DNA from: Antarcticibacterium sp. 1MA-6-2 | GTDB taxonomy: Bacteria; Bacteroidota; Bacteroidia; Flavobacteriales; Flavobacteriaceae | Assembly: GCF_021535135.1 (NCBI RefSeq) | Contig: NZ_CP091036.1 | Coordinates: 2,914,001-2,978,000 of the forward strand | Direction of reading: 5' to 3' | Length of the DNA: 64,000 nt | In this document: one piece after another, positions 20,229-30,833 of the stretch | Numbering within the stretch: position 1 is the stretch's first letter | Layout of the letters: each line of letters starts with the position of its first letter | Made by a program: the position numbers and the translations under genes | The notes under the pieces: generated by a model | The model's database searches: none | What the model was told of the DNA's origin: nothing | The model's input: only the letters and a program-made list of their open reading frames with translations

Positions 20229-22259
20229 CTACTGTGGAAAAACCATTATTTTGGTGTTATCGGGGAAATGCTGTTCCAGTTTTACAGGAATTTTTTCAAG
20301 AATTGGATCATAAGCAACGCTTCCTTTTCTCGCAGTTATGAACATAATAATATTCTCTGGCTCCAGGTCTTTTGCAATAATTAGAAAATCTTCCAGGTTA
20401 TTAAATTCGTTAAAATCAAAGGGTGCACGAAGATTTAATTTAGTTATTAAATTTTCAATTGCCCTTTGAGTTTTATTGGTACAATATACCAGGATTGGAA
20501 CACTCAGCTCTTCAGCTATTTTTATAACTTTTTTCACCCATAGTTCAAAACCTTCCATCTTTTCTGAATGAGCGGGTACTGCAATAATTAATTTGGTGTG
20601 GGTAGCCCAGGGTTTTCCGCTTTCACAAAGAAAAACTGTCTTTAAAGTCTGGTCAATAATGGCCGCCATCTTCTCACCAATAACCTCACCTTTACCTGAA
20701 CTTGTTGGCCATCCCATTACTATAAGATCTGCAATTAACTCTTTCGATTTTCGGGATATTCCACTGGCGACGTCGTGATCAATTGTGGCAGTTACATCTA
20801 CTGAAGTTTCTGTGGCAGATGCCTGTTTAACAAAATCCTCCAGTTTCGTCTTAGCCTGGGCTATATTAAGTTCGGCCTGTTCATCATTGGGAACCACTGA
20901 AAGAATAGACACAGGATTTTCAGAACTTTTATCCTTAATAAGAACAGCAAATTCAAGAAGTTTTTCAAGATTAGTAATGTTTGCTAAAGGAAGCAAAATA
21001 CTTTCCATCTTAAAACTTTCTGATTTTTTTATTTCTTCAGGATCTACTTCCCTGGATTCCACAACCATTATTTTCGCAGCATTTTCAGTAGCCAAAGTTG
21101 CAACTATGGAGGTAATAAGAATAAGTATGATTGTTCCATTAAGGATATTTACATCAATAACATCAGCGTTAAATCCAACAATAATAACGGCCAAAGTAGC
21201 CGCCGCATGTCCACTGCTTAATCCAAAGATCACTCTTCTTTGTGAAGCTGAATATTTATAAACCTGCTGGGTTAAAAAAGCAGCAAGCCATTTACCAGAA
21301 ATTGCTACTATAGATAAGGTTAGAGCAACAACAATGGCCATATAACCACTAAAGATCACTCTTACATCCACCAACATACCTACACTTATAAGAAAGAAGG
21401 GAATGAACAAAGAATTGCCCATAAATTCTATTCGGTTCATTAATGCGGAAGTATGAGGTATTAGCCTGTTCAAGGCAAGTCCCGCAAGAAAGGCACCTAT
21501 AATGTCCTCCACACCCGCAAGCTCTGCAAGGAAAGCTGAAAGAAAAACTACTGTAAGCACAAAAATATAGTGAGAATGCTTTTCCTTTTCCATTTTAGTA
21601 AAGAACCATCGGGCAATCTTTGGCACCAGGTAGAACATTATGGCACAAAATATTGTAAGGGAAATTATCAGCCGGATCCAAAAATCTGATGTTAAACCGC
21701 CCTCCTGGGCATTTCCCAGGATCACCGCCAAAATAATTAACACAGCAGTATCAGTAAGGATAGTTCCTCCAACTGTTATTGCCACGGCTTCATTTTTAGA
21801 TACCCCCATTTTACTCACTATAGGATAGGATATTAGGGTGTGGGTAGCAAACATACTTGCAGTTAAGAAGCTGGCGTTGAAGTCATAGCCTAACAGGTAA
21901 AAACATACCGGAAATCCAATTAATAAAGGTAACGCAAAGGTGAAAAACCCAAATGCAAAACTTTTATTTCGGTTAACCTTGAACTGGTTCATATCCAGTT
22001 CAAGACTAACAATAAACATGATGTATAACAGACCAATTTTTGAAAAAAGATCTATTGCAGAATTTTGTTCCAGGAGGCCCACTCCAAAAGGTCCTATTAT
22101 TATACCGGAGATAATTAAAACAATAATCCCCGGAATATTAATTTTCCTAAAAAGTATAGGAGATACAAGGATTATCAGAAGGATAATTGAGAAGACCAGT
22201 ACGGGATTGCTTAAAGGCAATTCAAATTCGTGGTGGAGAATTTCAAGGAATTCATTCAT
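20229..22259 (-). CDS. CPA2-type cation:proton antiporter with C-terminal UspA-like domain
   Basis: Inner-membrane antiporter of 676 residues, intact. Residues 1-400 hold about 12 membrane segments with GIIIGPFGVGLL and GAFLAGLALNRLIP, typical of the CPA2/KefB-NapA group. From about residue 415 to the end there are two stretches like universal stress protein folds (LPLANITNLEKLLEFA, ELIADLIVMGWPTS), rather than RCK. USP domains often bind ATP, hinting at energy-linked gating. Divergent from the next antiporter gene at 22449. Confidence 0.88.
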   Translation of the reverse strand: MNEFLEILHHEFELPLSNPVLVFSIILLIILVSPILFRKINIPGIIVLIISGIIIGPFGVGLLEQNSAIDLFSKIGLLYIMFIVSLELDMNQFKVNRNKSFAFGFFTFALPLLIGFPVCFYLLGYDFNASFLTASMFATHTLISYPIVSKMGVSKNEAVAITVGGTILTDTAVLIILAVILGNAQEGGLTSDFWIRLIISLTIFCAIMFYLVPKIARWFFTKMEKEKHSHYIFVLTVVFLSAFLAELAGVEDIIGAFLAGLALNRLIPHTSALMNRIEFMGNSLFIPFFLISVGMLVDVRVIFSGYMAIVVALTLSIVAISGKWLAAFLTQQVYKYSASQRRVIFGLSSGHAAATLAVIIVGFNADVIDVNILNGTIILILITSIVATLATENAAKIMVVESREVDPEEIKKSESFKMESILLPLANITNLEKLLEFAVLIKDKSSENPVSILSVVPNDEQAELNIAQAKTKLEDFVKQASATETSVDVTATIDHDVASGISRKSKELIADLIVMGWPTSSGKGEVIGEKMAAIIDQTLKTVFLCESGKPWATHTKLIIAVPAHSEKMEGFELWVKKVIKIAEELSVPILVYCTNKTQRAIENLITKLNLRAPFDFNEFNNLEDFLIIAKDLEPENIIMFITARKGSVAYDPILEKIPVKLEQHFPDNTKIMVFPQ

Positions 22260-22448
22260 ATAGTTTCTATTCAGGATTCTTGTATAATCAGCACAGGTAA
22301 AGATAGCTAATAATTAATTCCGCAGTTAAAAGGAAGTCTTCACATAAGAGGTGAAGCACAGCCGATATTTAAAATTTGATTATCAGGGTTTTAAAACCTT
22401 TTTGTAACTTATCCTTTGGGAATTACCTTCCCGGGAAAACAGTAATCC

Positions 22449-24233
22449 ATGGAAGAATTAAATATTTTAAATATTCTTATAATTCTGGTGGCTGCCTGGG
22501 TGGGTGGGTCTTTATCGAAAAGAATGGGGTATCCCCCATTCTGGGTGAGTTGGTAGTAGGAATTATTTTGGGTCCTGCACTTGTTGGCATTCTTGAACCT
22601 TCTGAGATACTGAATGTTCTTGCCGAAGTAGGAATCATACTTTTGATGGTATATATCGGTATCGAGATTAATTTTAAAGATCTTGGAAAAGCTTCCTGGC
22701 CGGGATTATTAGCAGCCGCTGGTGGATTTATCGTACCTTTTATTCTGGGATACTACACCATTATATATTTCGGGGGTACAAATATGGGAGCTCTTTTTGT
22801 AGCAATAGCAGTAGGAGTCACTTCCCTGGCTACGAAGAGCCGTATCCTGGTAGATCTCAAGCTACTAAACACCAGGATTGCCTATGTATTAATGGCCGGA
22901 GCTTTAATTTCAGATACTCTCGCACTTATATTTTTTGCTGGAATTACAAGTTTTGTTGATGCGGGAAGTATTGATACAATAGGTCTTATATGGGTAGCAG
23001 GAAAAGCAATTTTATTTTTTATAACTACTGCCCTGGCGGGAATTTACTTGCTGCCTCTTCTTGGAAAATGGTTAACGAGAGAAAAGGTAAAAAGCCGCAC
23101 GTTACATTTTACCCTTATGCTCATAATTGTTTTTGGATTTGCCGAACTTGCTGAAATTGCTGGTCTCCATAGTATTTTGGGAGCTTTTATGGCGGGATTG
23201 TTTGTGAGGGAAGGCGTATTTAACTAAGCAGGTATCCAAAGAAGTTAATGAAGTTTTTCACGATGTCTCCATTGGATTCCTTGCACCAATTTTCTTTGTC
23301 TCAGCGGGATTTAATGTCACTCTGGATGTCTTTCAAACCGACCTGAATCTTCTTATAGCTGTAACTCTTGTGGCTATGATAGGAAAAATTGCCGGAACAG
23401 CTCTTTTTTATCTTCCCAGTGGATTTGGCTGGAGAGAAGGACTGGCAGTGGGAACAGGAATGAATGGGAGGGGAGCAGTTGAAATTATTATCGCAGGAAT
23501 AGGTTTGCAAATGGGAATTATAACTGCTGAAATATTTTCAATCCTCGTTTTCATGGCTATCTTCACAACACTTACCGTCCCGGTCTTACTTACCTGGACA
23601 ACGAATTGGCTGAAGAAGAGAGGGGAGCTAGTACATCAGGAAACCCGGGATGGATATTTAATTTTAGGAGCTAATCCTTTAGGTATTTATATGGCAGAAA
23701 AACTAAAAGCTGCCAACAAACTTACTTTGGTTGATTCCAACCGGGAACTTGTGGCAATAGCACGAAAAAAAGGTTTTAATACTGTTTATGGTAATATTCT
23801 CAAGGAAGAGACTATGGAAGAAGCAAATGCCCTGGAACTGGGGACATTTATTGCTCTTACCGGGAACAGCGAAATTAATCTTCTGGCTGCACAACTGGCG
23901 GGAGACCTATTTTACATTCCCAAAAAAATAGTTACAGTATCTCCCAATGAAGCAGGAGCAGATGTTGATCTTCTTGATCCTATAAACGCTTCTTCCATGT
24001 TTGCCGATAAAACAAATCTAACCCCCTGGTTTCAAAAGATTTCTTCTAATCAATTCCAGGAAAAAATAGTAGGGGTAGAAACTGAACTGACAGCAAGAGA
24101 ATGGATCAAAGAGAACAGGGACGAGCAAAACCCGATACTGGCAGTTTTTATCCTGAATACTGAAGAGGAATTGAGAGCATTCCACTATAAGGAGATTATT
24201 TCACCGGGTGAAAAAGTAGTTTTCCTCCAGTAA
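22449..24233 (+). CDS. CPA2-type cation:proton antiporter with RCK domain (KefB-like), two lesions
   Basis: Third antiporter in the block. I start it at ATG 22449 (M-E-E-L-N-I-L-N-I-L-I-I-L). The frame first breaks in a run of five C at about 22531-22536; six C gives G-Y-P-P-I-L-G-E-L. It breaks again at 23223-23229: ACTAAGC read as ACCGGC gives V-F-N-R-Q-V-S-K-E-V. About 12 membrane segments (GIILGPALVGIL, AGLHSILGAFMAGLFVREG, GTGMNGRGAVEII) are followed by a TrkA-N-like domain (YLILGANPLGIYMAEKL) and a TrkA-C-like tail. About 594 residues. Likely K+ or Na+ for H+ exchange. Confidence 0.85.
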
Positions 24234-24334
24234 AAGATGATAAATACTTATAACTCTCTTAACAGCCTGTCAAATGTTTTAGGCATTTCTTATTTTGCAG
24301 ATTATTCAAATAATCAGGCTAAATTTTTTCTTTT

Positions 24335-25198
24335 ATGACTTTATACCCAATTGAAGCGGGAAACTTTAAACTCGATGGTGGTGCTATGTTTGGAGTTGTT
24401 CCTAAAACACTCTGGAATAAGACAAATCCTGCAGATGAAAACAATCTTATAGATATGGCGGCACGTTGCCTTCTTATCGAAGAGGGAGATAAACTCATAC
24501 TTATTGACACAGGAATGGGTGATAAACAAAGTGATAAATTTTTTGGCTACTATAATCTTTGGGGTGACAATTCTATTGATAAGTCTTTAAAAAAACACGG
24601 TTTTAGCCGGAATGATGTTACAGATGTCTTTATGACGCACCTGCACTTTGACCACTGCGGCGGCTCTATTCAATGGAACAAAGATAGAACAGGCTATGAA
24701 CCTGCTTTCAGGAACGCCAGATTTTGGAGCAACAAAGATCACTGGAAGTGGGCAACTGAACCAAACGCAAGGGAAAAAGCTTCATTTTTAAAAGAAAATA
24801 TACTTCCCATGGAGCAAAGTGGAAAGTTGCATTTTCTGGAAAGAACTTCATCAGAAGCTTTCCTGGAATCTGAGTATTTTAATTTTGGTGTATTTTTTGC
24901 AGATGGCCATACAGATAAACAAATGATACCTCATATACAGTATAAAAGCAAAACCCTGGTCTTTATGGCAGATCTTTTGCCAACAGCAGGACATATTCCT
25001 TTGCCTTACGTAATGGGTTATGACACCAGGCCGCTTTTAACACTTTCAGAAAAGGAAGTTTTTTTATCTAAAGCTGCAGATGAGGGTTATTACCTCTTTT
25101 TGGAACACGATGCCCACAACGAAATCGTAACTGTAAAACGAACAGAAAAAGGAATTCGCCTGGATGAAGTTTATACTTTTAATGAACTATTTAATTAA
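24335..25198 (+). CDS. MBL-fold metallo-hydrolase
   Basis: 287 residues, intact, no signal peptide. The metallo-beta-lactamase signature THLHFDHCGG (near residue 103) plus a later Asp (FFADGHTDKQ, H and D) and a C-terminal His (LFLEHDAHNE) give a binuclear metal site. Resembles quorum-quenching lactonase or glyoxalase-II-like hydrolases in general layout, but the substrate is not readable. Its stop codon overlaps the start of the subtilase gene by one base, so the two are probably co-translated. Confidence 0.85.
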   Translation: MTLYPIEAGNFKLDGGAMFGVVPKTLWNKTNPADENNLIDMAARCLLIEEGDKLILIDTGMGDKQSDKFFGYYNLWGDNSIDKSLKKHGFSRNDVTDVFMTHLHFDHCGGSIQWNKDRTGYEPAFRNARFWSNKDHWKWATEPNAREKASFLKENILPMEQSGKLHFLERTSSEAFLESEYFNFGVFFADGHTDKQMIPHIQYKSKTLVFMADLLPTAGHIPLPYVMGYDTRPLLTLSEKEVFLSKAADEGYYLFLEHDAHNEIVTVKRTEKGIRLDEVYTFNELFN

Positions 25199-26880
25199 TG
25201 AGAAATATGAGAATACCAGTTTTTAAGCCTTTTCTAATTGCAGGAATGGCCTTAGTGTTTGCAGGATGCGGCAGCACCTCCCCATCTATTATTTCAACTC
25301 CTATAGAGAATATAGATGAGATCCCATTAAAGGTAACCAGTTTGACCGATGTAGAATTAAAGGGCTGGGGTGGAGCAGATCTTACTAAAGATACCATACC
25401 GGGAATGAGCGTTAATAAGGCTTACGAGGAAATAATTAAAACTAATACTGGTCAAAAAGTTATAGTAGCGGTTATAGACAGTGGTGTAGATATCGCTCAC
25501 GAAGACCTTAAAAGTGTTATTTGGGTAAACCGGGACGAGGTAAGAAATAACGGAAAAGATGATGATAATAACGGTTATGTAGATGATATCCACGGATGGA
25601 ATTTTCTTGGTGACGCTGTTAAGGAAAACATGGAGTATGCGAGGATTTACAAAAGATTAAAACCTCAATATGAAGGAAAATCGGCAAGTACCTTAAGTGA
25701 GGCTCAAAGAGAAGAATTCGCATTATACCAGGCTGCTAAAGCGGAATATGAAAAGGAGTATACTGAAAATCTTCAGAACCGGGATCAATACAGAAATATT
25801 CAGAAACAGTTGGTAGCGGCTCATGCTGCAGTTTCTGGCCAGTTAGGTAAAGAAGATTATACCGGGGAAGAACTTGCTGCAATGACTGCAACTACAGATC
25901 AAATGAGGCAGTACAAGATGTGGTTATCTCAAATCCAAAGTAATGTTGATGAAAATATTCCGAAGGCATTAAAAATTCTTGATGAACAAATTAAGTACTA
26001 CAGTGACAGGCTTAAGTCACATTTTAATTTAGACCTTAATGCAAGAGCGATAGTAGGAGATGATCCATACAACATCAACGACACGAACTATGGAAATAAT
26101 AAAGTTTCGGGGCCTACTGCAGACAAAGAGGATGTAGAACATGGTACCCACGTTGCAGGGATCATTGCTGCGCAAAGAAATAATAATATTGGCATAAAAG
26201 GAGTAGCGAATAACGTTGAAATAATGGTTCTTAGAGCTGTTCCCGATGGGGATGAATATGATAAAGATATTGCCCTGGCTATAAGATATGCAGTAGACAA
26301 CGGTGCAAAAGTTATAAATACCAGCTTTGGTAAATATTTTTCTCCTAATCCTGAATTTGTAACAGACGCTATTAAATATGCCGCTCAAAATGATGTTTTA
26401 ATAGTAAATGCCGCCGGGAACGAAGGAATAAATCTTGACAACAAAATGGTTTATCCTAACGATCAATCTCCATCTCAACCACAGGAGATTGCTAATAATT
26501 TCCTTACTGTTGGAGCTCTTAATTACGAATATGGATCTGGTTTGGTAGCAAGTTTCTCTAACTATGGGAAATCTAACGTAGATGTATTTGCTCCCGGTAC
26601 TAAAATATGGTCTACCACTCCGAATAACAGCTATGAATATTTACAGGGAACTTCAATGGCTGCCCCAGCAGTTGCGGGGGTTGCAGCAATTATTCGTTCA
26701 TATTATCCAAAATTAACCGCAACACAGGTAAAACAGGTTATCATGGATAGTGGCCTTACAACCAATGCTTCTGTTGTAGTGGGTGAGGAGCAGAGTTCAA
26801 AAAGATTCAAAGAACTGTCAACTTCAGGGAAGATGGTAAACTTATATAATGCGCTTATCTTAGCCGATAAAGTTAAATAG
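25198..26880 (+). CDS. S8 (subtilisin-like) serine protease, lipoprotein
   Basis: Exported protease of 560 residues with lipobox VFAGCGS (Cys near residue 24). The triad is complete: Asp in VIDSGVDIAHEDL (about residue 94), His in EHGTHVAGI (about 318) and Ser in GTSMAAPAVAG (about 486), plus the oxyanion Asn in VNAAGNEG. An unusual insert of about 200 residues rich in Glu/Lys/Gln helices lies between Asp and His (about residues 130-310). It is followed 13 bp later by an M1 peptidase, suggesting a peptide-degrading operon. Confidence 0.93.
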   Translation: MRNMRIPVFKPFLIAGMALVFAGCGSTSPSIISTPIENIDEIPLKVTSLTDVELKGWGGADLTKDTIPGMSVNKAYEEIIKTNTGQKVIVAVIDSGVDIAHEDLKSVIWVNRDEVRNNGKDDDNNGYVDDIHGWNFLGDAVKENMEYARIYKRLKPQYEGKSASTLSEAQREEFALYQAAKAEYEKEYTENLQNRDQYRNIQKQLVAAHAAVSGQLGKEDYTGEELAAMTATTDQMRQYKMWLSQIQSNVDENIPKALKILDEQIKYYSDRLKSHFNLDLNARAIVGDDPYNINDTNYGNNKVSGPTADKEDVEHGTHVAGIIAAQRNNNIGIKGVANNVEIMVLRAVPDGDEYDKDIALAIRYAVDNGAKVINTSFGKYFSPNPEFVTDAIKYAAQNDVLIVNAAGNEGINLDNKMVYPNDQSPSQPQEIANNFLTVGALNYEYGSGLVASFSNYGKSNVDVFAPGTKIWSTTPNNSYEYLQGTSMAAPAVAGVAAIIRSYYPKLTATQVKQVIMDSGLTTNASVVVGEEQSSKRFKELSTSGKMVNLYNALILADKVK

Positions 26881-26893
26881 TGAAATACAAATT

Positions 26894-28741
26894 ATGAAGA
26901 ATATTTTATTAGGAATCTCCCTCTTAATGAGCTGTTTTATTTCAGCCCAAAACAATACCTCTTACTGGCAACAGCACGTAGATTATACGATGGAGGTAGA
27001 TATGAATGTAAATAATTACCAATATACAGGAACCCAGGAACTTGTTTATACTAACAATTCTCCCGATACTTTAAACAGGGTTTTTTATCACTTATATTTT
27101 AATGCCTTCCAGCCAGGAAGCGAAATGGATGTAAGATCCAGAACAATTGCAGATCCCGATCCAAGGGTAGGAAGCAGAATTTCATCTTTAACACCTGCAC
27201 AACAGGGATATTTAAAGGTTTCTTCCCTTACAAAAAATGGAAAAAATTTAAAATATGAAGAAGTAGGAACAGTATTGGAAGTGGAGCTTGATTCTCCCAT
27301 TTTACCAGGTGAAAAGACCACCTTTAAAATGGAATTTAAAGGCCAGGTACCGGAACAAATCAGAAGATCTGGCAGGAACAGCGAAGAAGGAGTTGCACTC
27401 TCCATGACCCAATGGTATCCAAAGTTAGCCGAATATGATTTCGAAGGCTGGCATGCAGATCCTTATATAGGCCGTGAATTCCACGGAGTATGGGGAGATT
27501 TTGATGTAAAAATTAGCCTTGATAAATCTTATATTATTGGTGGAACAGGATATCTTCAGAATCCTCAGGAAATTGGATATGGATATGAAAAGGAAGGAAC
27601 TAAAGTAAACAGAAAAAAGGGTGATAAACTTACCTGGCACTTTGTAGCGCCGCAAGTACATGATTTCGCCTGGGCTGCAGATCCCGAATATATCCACGAT
27701 AAAAGAACAGCAGCAGATGGTACAGTGCTTCATTTTCTTTATAAGAACAAACCTGAGATTGCAGAAAACTGGAAAAATCTTCAGCCAAAAACCGAAGAAT
27801 TACTGTTATTTTTTAATGAACACATAGGCCCATATCCCTGGGATCAGTACACTGTAATTCAAGGTGGAGATGGTGGAATGGAGTATGCTATGGCTACTCT
27901 TATCACAGGAGAAAGAAAGTTTGGTAGCCTGGTAGGAGTGACGGCTCATGAACTTGCCCACGCCTGGTTTCAGCATTTAATGGCTACTAATGAAGCTAAA
28001 CACGAATGGATGGATGAAGGCTTCACTTCCTATATTTCTTCCGTGGCTATGAATGAGGTTATGGAGGAGGGCAAAGAAAATCCTCAAACCGGGAGTTACA
28101 GAGGTTATATTCAACTGGCAAATTCCGGAGTTGAAGAGCCACAATCAACCCACGCAGACAGGTACAGTTTGAATGGTGCTTATGGTAGAAGTGCCTATTC
28201 AAAAGGAGCTGTCTTTCTAAGTCAGTTAGGATATATAATTGGGGAAGAAAATTTGAAAAATACCATAAAACGTTACTACGACGAGTGGAAATTTAAACAC
28301 CCCACTCCCAATGATTTCATTCGCATTGCTGAAAAAGTATCAGGAGCAGAACTTGATTGGTATTTAATGGACTGGACGCAGACGACAAAATCTATCGATT
28401 ACGCTGTAACCAACCTTAATGATGCTCCTGGAGGTGCCACAGTGGTTCTTGAAAGAAAGGGTGGAATTGCTATGCCTATAGATTTAAAAGTGGAGTACAA
28501 TGATGGAACTGTTGAGAATATTTATATTCCGCTACAGATGATGCGTTGGGAAAAACCAGCTCAGGCAGAACAAAACAGAAGGATTGCTGATGATTGGGCC
28601 TGGACAAACCCTACCTATGATCTCAGTCTCACAAGACCAAAAGCCGATGTTTCCAGAATTGTTATTGATGAAAAGGAATTAATGGCCGATGTAAACAGAC
28701 AGGATAATATTTACCAAAAGGACACAGATTCCTCTAACTAA
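26894..28741 (+). CDS. M1-family (gluzincin) aminopeptidase, exported
   Basis: 615 residues with a cleavable signal (ends near FISAQNN). The zinc motif HELAHAWFQHL near residue 352 and the third ligand in HEWMDEGFTSY are present. Exopeptidase motif reads GGMEYAM instead of the classical GAMEN, as in many Bacteroidota M1 proteins. It lies just after the subtilase and ends at a strong terminator. Probably trims peptides in the periplasm or outside. Intact frame. Confidence 0.92.
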   Translation: MKNILLGISLLMSCFISAQNNTSYWQQHVDYTMEVDMNVNNYQYTGTQELVYTNNSPDTLNRVFYHLYFNAFQPGSEMDVRSRTIADPDPRVGSRISSLTPAQQGYLKVSSLTKNGKNLKYEEVGTVLEVELDSPILPGEKTTFKMEFKGQVPEQIRRSGRNSEEGVALSMTQWYPKLAEYDFEGWHADPYIGREFHGVWGDFDVKISLDKSYIIGGTGYLQNPQEIGYGYEKEGTKVNRKKGDKLTWHFVAPQVHDFAWAADPEYIHDKRTAADGTVLHFLYKNKPEIAENWKNLQPKTEELLLFFNEHIGPYPWDQYTVIQGGDGGMEYAMATLITGERKFGSLVGVTAHELAHAWFQHLMATNEAKHEWMDEGFTSYISSVAMNEVMEEGKENPQTGSYRGYIQLANSGVEEPQSTHADRYSLNGAYGRSAYSKGAVFLSQLGYIIGEENLKNTIKRYYDEWKFKHPTPNDFIRIAEKVSGAELDWYLMDWTQTTKSIDYAVTNLNDAPGGATVVLERKGGIAMPIDLKVEYNDGTVENIYIPLQMMRWEKPAQAEQNRRIADDWAWTNPTYDLSLTRPKADVSRIVIDEKELMADVNRQDNIYQKDTDSSN

Positions 28742-28762
28742 ATATTAAAAACAAAAAAGAAG

Positions 28763-28798
28763 AAAATCCGTTTTGGGAATTCCAAAGCGGATTTTTTT
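28763..28798 (+). terminator. Rho-independent terminator after the M1 peptidase
   Basis: Stem AAAATCCGTTTTGG / CCAAAGCGGATTTT with one G-T pair, a five-base loop, then a T-run. It lies 22 bp after the stop of the peptidase operon. Confidence 0.85.
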
Positions 28799-28822
28799 AA
28801 TTTAGCCGGGTAGTAACTAACG

Positions 28823-29215
28823 ATGAACGAGAAATTTCCTTCTACTGAAAAACTGAAGAGTAAGATCCTTATAGACTAGCTGTTTTCCGATGGGAAATCC
28901 ATTTATAAATTCCCGGTAAAGCTTATTTATCTCCCACTAAAGGATGAAGAAATGTCCTCTCACAAAACCGGAGTATCAGTACCAAAAAGAAGTTTTAAAA
29001 AAGCTGTTGACCGTAATTTTTTGAAAAGGTTAATGAGAGAAGCTTTTAGAAAAAATAAGTATCTTGTAGACAACAACTTATCCCATAAATTTGCGTTCAT
29101 ATTTATTTTTACAGGAAAAAAAATAGTTGATTATCAACAGGTGAATTCGGGAATAACGGCAGTTTTAAAACAATTACATGAAAAAGAAGGAGCAAATGAA
29201 AAAGAATGTAAGTAA
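28823..29215 (+). CDS. rnpA: Ribonuclease P protein component, in-frame TAG lesion
   Basis: Protein subunit of the tRNA 5'-processing enzyme. From ATG 28823 the protein reads M-N-E-K-F-P-S-T-E-K-L-K-S-K-I-L-I-D, then a TAG at 28877-28879, then L-F-S-D-G-K-S. The conserved RNA-binding signature RNFLKRLMREAFRKN is intact downstream. The TAG lies in ACTAGC (28875-28880); ACCGGC there would restore Arg and an uninterrupted 130-residue protein of normal size. Since rnpA is essential, the stop is unlikely to be real. Its 3' end overlaps the S41 peptidase start. Confidence 0.88.
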
Positions 29216-30833
29216 CCGAATATCAGTAATCCTTATTTGCCTTGTGTTATTGGTAGGAACGACGGGTTTTGTAAAATCAGATTTTTTTGCCATTGCCAAA
29301 CAACTGGAGATCTTCACCACCCTTTTTAAGGAATTAAACATGAACTATGTGGATGAAACTAATCCTGCAGAGCTAATGGATACTGCCATAAAAGCAATGC
29401 TCAACGATTTAGATCCTTATACCAATTACTGGAATGAACAGGACGTAGAAGCTGCAAGGATGAATACTGCGGGGGAATACCACGGGATTGGGGCTGCAGT
29501 CAAAATTAGCAAAGACAAATTTACCATTCTTGAAGCATATAAAGATTTTCCTGCAGATAAAGCAGGATTAAAGCCCGGAGACGAAATAATAAAGATAGGT
29601 GGACTCTCTGTTGCTGATTTTAAAGAAGATGCAGGAGAACTTCTTAATGGCGCTCCAAATTCCCAGGTAGAAATAACTTATGTGAGACAGGGCAAGACTA
29701 CAAATACTGTATTAACCCGGGGAACTATAGAACTTAAAGCAGTTCCGTTTTACAGGTTACTTGAAAATAATACAGGATATATTGTTCTTTCCAGGTTTAA
29801 CAGTAATGCCTCTTCTGAAACCATTAAAGCATTAAAAGAACTTCAAGGCAAGGGAGCAGATAAGATAATCCTGGATCTTCGCGGGAATCCCGGCGGGCTT
29901 TTAAGTGAAGCTATTTTAGTAAGCAATATTTTTATAGAAAAAGGACAGTTAATCACTTCAACCAAATCTGTAATTGAAAAATATAATCAGCAGTATTTTA
30001 CTCCCAATGAACCCATTAATACAAAAATACCTCTTGCTGTCTTAATCGATGGCAGGAGTGCCTCAGCCAGTGAAATCGTTGTAGGTGCGATCCAGGATCT
30101 GGATAGGGGAGTTGTGGTGGGAGCAAGGAGTTTTGGGAAAGGACTTGTTCAGCGTCCCAAGGAGCTTGTTTACGGCACTCAGTTAAAACTAACCATTTCC
30201 AGGTATTATACCCCCAGTGGCAGGTGTATCCAGGCTCTTAATTATCGTGAGCGTGATGAAGAAGGAAATGCGATGAGAATTGGAACAGAAGATTACAATG
30301 AATTTAAAACCAGGAGTGGAAGATCTGTCTATGATGGAGGTGGTATACTTCCTGATATAAGGCTGAAAACTTCTGAATTTAATACCATAACCAACGCTTT
30401 ATTGGCTAATAATGCCATTTTTGATTATGCTACTGAATATTATTATTCCCACTCCCTTGAGAAAGCAGAAAATTTCAAATTTACTGATGCAGATTTTTCA
30501 GATTTTAAAGATTATTTGAAGCGAGAAAACTTTAGTTATGAAACCCGTACTGAAGCAGAACTAAATGAAGCTTTAGTAACTGCCCGTAAGGAAGGTTTTG
30601 AACAGCAAATCCTGGATAATTACAAAAAAATGATCAATGATATTGCTCAAAAAAAGCAAGCCGAATTAGAAAGCAAAAAAGCCGAAATTTCCAGCTTATT
30701 AACAGACGAAATAATAAAAAGATATTTTTACCAGGAGGGCCTGTATGAGTATTATGTACAAAATAATCCGGAAATAGTGCAGGCCCGGGAAGTACTTAAT
30801 AATCCTAATAAGTATTCAGAAATTCTTAAATAA
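29196..30833 (+). CDS. S41-family C-terminal processing peptidase (CtpA/Prc-like)
   Basis: Exported serine protease, about 545 residues. I prefer ATG 29196 because AAGGAG sits just upstream and the protein then starts with a clean signal peptide; an in-frame ATG at 29178 also exists. Order: N-terminal helix, PDZ domain (KAGLKPGDEIIKIGG), then the protease core with DLRGNPGGLL, catalytic Ser in DGRSASASE and Lys in FGKGLVQ. The C-terminus is a helical region (AQKKQAELESKK). The rnpA-S41 order is common in Flavobacteriia. Convergent with the acetyltransferase, overlapping 8 bp. Confidence 0.93.
   Translation: MKKNVSNRISVILICLVLLVGTTGFVKSDFFAIAKQLEIFTTLFKELNMNYVDETNPAELMDTAIKAMLNDLDPYTNYWNEQDVEAARMNTAGEYHGIGAAVKISKDKFTILEAYKDFPADKAGLKPGDEIIKIGGLSVADFKEDAGELLNGAPNSQVEITYVRQGKTTNTVLTRGTIELKAVPFYRLLENNTGYIVLSRFNSNASSETIKALKELQGKGADKIILDLRGNPGGLLSEAILVSNIFIEKGQLITSTKSVIEKYNQQYFTPNEPINTKIPLAVLIDGRSASASEIVVGAIQDLDRGVVVGARSFGKGLVQRPKELVYGTQLKLTISRYYTPSGRCIQALNYRERDEEGNAMRIGTEDYNEFKTRSGRSVYDGGGILPDIRLKTSEFNTITNALLANNAIFDYATEYYYSHSLEKAENFKFTDADFSDFKDYLKRENFSYETRTEAELNEALVTARKEGFEQQILDNYKKMINDIAQKKQAELESKKAEISSLLTDEIIKRYFYQEGLYEYYVQNNPEIVQAREVLNNPNKYSEILK

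Noticed and set aside
793..23632. Other RCTAGY strings (793, 3529, 4290, 4458, 10892, 13550, 20110, 23627) as further altered RCCGGY
   Set aside because: They read in frame with acceptable residues either way (for example the Ser in the SusC segment Y-A-S-G-T-N-L at 4458 looks native). They cannot be decided from sequence alone.
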